Made by a program: the position numbers and the translations under genes
Notes under the pieces: model-generated
Told to the model about the DNA's origin: nothing
Seen by the model: the letters and a program-made list of their open reading frames with translations, nothing else
The model's database searches: none
Shown: positions 18,101-20,050 of the stretch, one piece after another
Numbering within the stretch: position 1 is the stretch's first letter
How the letters are laid out: each line of letters begins with the position of its first letter
DNA from: Hypsibius dujardini
Lineage: Eukaryota > Tardigrada > Eutardigrada > Parachela > Hypsibiidae
Assembly: GCA_001579985.1 (NCBI GenBank)
Contig: LRSR01009499.1
Location: 1 to 20,050 of the forward strand
Direction: 5' to 3'
DNA length: 20,050 bases

Positions 18101-20050
18101 TCTGTTTGTCTGTCCGTCTGTCTGTCCGTCTGTCTGTCTGGCTGTCTGTCTGTCTGTCTGTTCTGAGGTACCGGGCGCGATGTCTGTGCTGTACTTATTG
18201 TGCTAGTGTTTTAGCCTTGGTTTATAAACTGAAATATTCCATACTCCATGAATCAGCGAAATATTGTCGGTGGGAACAATTGGATCAATTTTTGTCATTT
18301 TGAGAAAAAACCGCTTGATTCTTGTTCAGTATTGTTTGATCGTGCAGGAGTTTTGCCATTGGGATAAATGACGAGTTTCGTACAGTATTTCCAGTGTCAT
18401 CTTTCCCCCGTTTAACATACCAGCATTGAGTGAGTTTCTCTTCATTTCCCTTCTTTCTTCCCTCTTTCTTCCCTATACAGGCATCAAAGGAGTTTGTCGT
18501 GATGGCGCAAGTGGAGGGTAAAAAGTGGCAGAAGATGCTGGGCCACGAGCATGATCAACGCCTTCGCCTGGCCGAGATGGTGGAGCAACTTGCCAAGCAA
18601 CACAGCAACCTGGAGGAAGCGGCCAAGGCAGAAACTGCAATGGTCTACTCATCCATGAAACTGCAACAACCTGGCGGCCCGGGCAAGCACGTGCCAACAG
18701 GTGAGAGAGAAAGCGCGTCACCCCTCGAGGGTCATACAGAGTATACCTTCCATGGAGATATATCACGACATATACAACCACAACCACCCGTCTAATCAGG
18801 CCATCAGGGGTGCTGCTGGCTTTGTCTGTGGTCGTGACATTAGAGCCTGTCGAATTATTATTCGTCATCATAATCATCATCGGAATATAATCATCCGCGC
18901 TGGAAGAATATAAATCCTTCTTGAGGGCAGCTTGGAGGAGATTATCCACATTTCCCCGCGTATACGCAGACACCTCTGACATTTATTTGATGATTCTGTT
19001 TTCTGTTGCATTCCGTGAAACTGAAGCACCTTTATTCTCTCTCTCTCTCTCTTTATCCAGGCCTGCCGTCCGATGAGGATGAATTTTTCGATGCCCAGGA
19101 TCGGTTTCCTGAGGAATTTGTAGTATCTGTTTCCATACCGTCACCGGAAGGGGCTCCCGTCAAGACTCACAAGTAAGTGTAGTTGCTCTGACTAAATCAT
19201 CTGCGAGGCGATATTTAATGGGTGTGGCCTAGGAACACAACATAACTAAGAGATCGGAATTAGTATTTGTTATTGCTGATTGTGTGACCTTGAAGAAAAT
19301 GGGATTTTACTTGGACCTTTTCTCTTGGAAAAACAAATTCAAGCGATTAAATTTTAATAATCGCGAATTCAATTTGTGAGTTAGGGATGACTGCAGTTTA
19401 GGCAAGATTAATTGAAGAATAAAGCCAGACGCATTATCAATCTATGTCAGTCATAGAGGCTTCCTTTCTAGCTTATCAGTTCATTGACGTGGTTAAATTT
19501 TTGCAGCAGATGACTCATTTTGTATCCTTTTCTTCCTAGTCTAAAAATGTTTCCCATTTGATCTTGCCTTCTATTTTTAAAACGACTTTTTAAAACGCAG
19601 TCATAATCAGGCTGATTTTGCTGTTGGTCAGCCGAGTCGTTCGCAAGAGTCTCGATTCAAGACTTACAACAGTCAAACAAGCAACGATCAAACTGGCGAA
19701 CAGACTGGCGAACAGACTGGCGAACAGACTGGCGAACAGACTGGCGAACAGACTGGCGAACAGACTGGCGAATATTAAGATCGAACTTAAATTTGCGTAT
19801 GAAGATTACTTTTTGTTTGCGGTTTGACTTATGAAACGATCCCTTGTATTTTCAGGCGAACGGAGAGCAATATGAGTTTGAACAACGAGAACGTCCTGAC
19901 GTCCAACGAGGCCGACTCCGACGAAGACGGTGACGACGGGCCGAACAAAGCACTCCGACAGGAGCGTCAGATCAGTGTGATCACCCGGAAGCACACCGCA
20001 AGCACCGGATCCACCAAGCGAGGCACCCTTCAAGGGATCAATGAGGTGGG
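15103..20050 (+). CDS. OSBP: Oxysterol-binding protein OSBP, N-terminal part (runs off right edge)
   Basis: OSBP exchanges sterol for PI4P at ER-Golgi contacts. Exons: 15103-15278, 15901-16109, 16452-16693, 18481-18700, 19061-19172, 19856-20050 (open at the edge); phases agree and give about 384 residues. A PH domain (residues 29-128) opens with GYLFKWTNYLKGYQ and ends with SSEVERQRWVTAMELAKTR, very like vertebrate OSBP. A coiled-coil/dimerisation region follows (ERATLFRLTSSALLN, then KKWQKMLGHEHDQRLRLAEM and VEQLAKQH). Residues 287-295 (DEDEFFDAQ) are an FFAT motif with acidic flank, the binding site for VAP proteins on the ER. The ORD sterol/PI4P domain should lie beyond the window. The start at 15103 has a textbook CCACCATGG context; an in-frame ATG at 15085 adds six residues and lies 10 nt after an acceptor. 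The long Gly/Ala/Pro N-terminus of mammalian OSBP is absent. Confidence 0.92.
17576..17982 (-). other. Antisense open frames in OSBP intron 3, status unknown
   Basis: Two consecutive minus-strand Met frames (17982-17764, 72 residues; 17758-17576, 60 residues) lie in the third OSBP intron. The second reads MPKTTRRVARPSTSKPIKCL and has five cysteines. At 17957-17850 another frame after TCTGCAG reads DETKKIKLEDIKHFSTAPDC. I do not recognise any of them. They may be a nested gene or chance frames in a stop-poor stretch. Confidence 0.2.
18013..18163. repeat. CTGT/GTGT array in OSBP intron 3
   Basis: Long TCTG run with GTGTCTG and CCGTCTG variants inside the 1.8-kb third intron. Confidence 0.9.
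19692..19772. repeat. 12-bp tandem repeat in OSBP intron 5
   Basis: Six identical units of ACTGGCGAACAG followed by a truncated seventh, 84 bp before the acceptor of the last exon in the window. The lack of divergence indicates recent expansion. Confidence 0.9.

Noticed and set aside
17877-18303. Frames with repeated CLSV peptides
   Set aside because: Product of the CTGT microsatellite in OSBP intron 3.
19692-19772. CRISPR-like regular array
   Set aside because: The units are directly adjacent with no spacers; the genome is eukaryotic.
19618-19827. Frame with repeated LANR peptide
   Set aside because: Lies wholly in OSBP intron 5 and comes from the 12-bp repeat.

Overview
The window is animal nuclear DNA from an unidentified, probably invertebrate, species. 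Four of the five recognisable genes are split by introns with standard GT..AG borders (most introns roughly 75-700 bp, the longest about 1.8 kb). The gene set is metazoan (PBAF subunit PHF10, mitoribosomal mL53, UNC119, an OSBP with PH domain and FFAT motif). Spacers and introns are full of tetranucleotide and minisatellite repeats and small TA-flanked inverted-repeat elements. There are no operons of bacterial type, phage genes or CRISPR. I could not fix the phylum.

Layout: 533-3969 (-) is an eight-exon PHF10/BAF45A-like gene with SAY-related segment, tandem PHD fingers, an additional CxxC...CxxC pair and an acidic tail. 4630-6016 (-) is a six-exon glyoxalase I gene. 7206-7607 (+) is an intronless mL53 gene. 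8391-8936 is a dead, internally deleted Tc1/mariner element with 36-bp terminal repeats and the last part of a transposase. 9406-11106 (-) is a four-exon UNC119 gene. 11107-15060 is a long accessory stretch with repeats, inverted GAGTGC motifs and coding-looking exons on the + strand (12522-13271) that I cannot name. 15103 to the right edge (+) is an OSBP gene, cut off before its sterol-binding domain.

The named genes belong to unrelated housekeeping processes (chromatin, methylglyoxal detoxification, mitochondrial translation, lipidated-protein traffic, ER-Golgi sterol exchange), so no shared pathway is implied. The most interesting common feature is at the 5' ends: PHF10, GLO1 and OSBP each have a strong pyrimidine-rich 3' splice acceptor 7-10 nt before the first ATG with no 5' exon visible. 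This is what spliced-leader trans-splicing would give, though ordinary 5'-UTR introns would look the same. mL53 has no AG at all in the 104 nt before its ATG and probably starts from its own promoter. All gene models were spliced by hand from reading frame, splice-site and remembered family similarity; no search was run.
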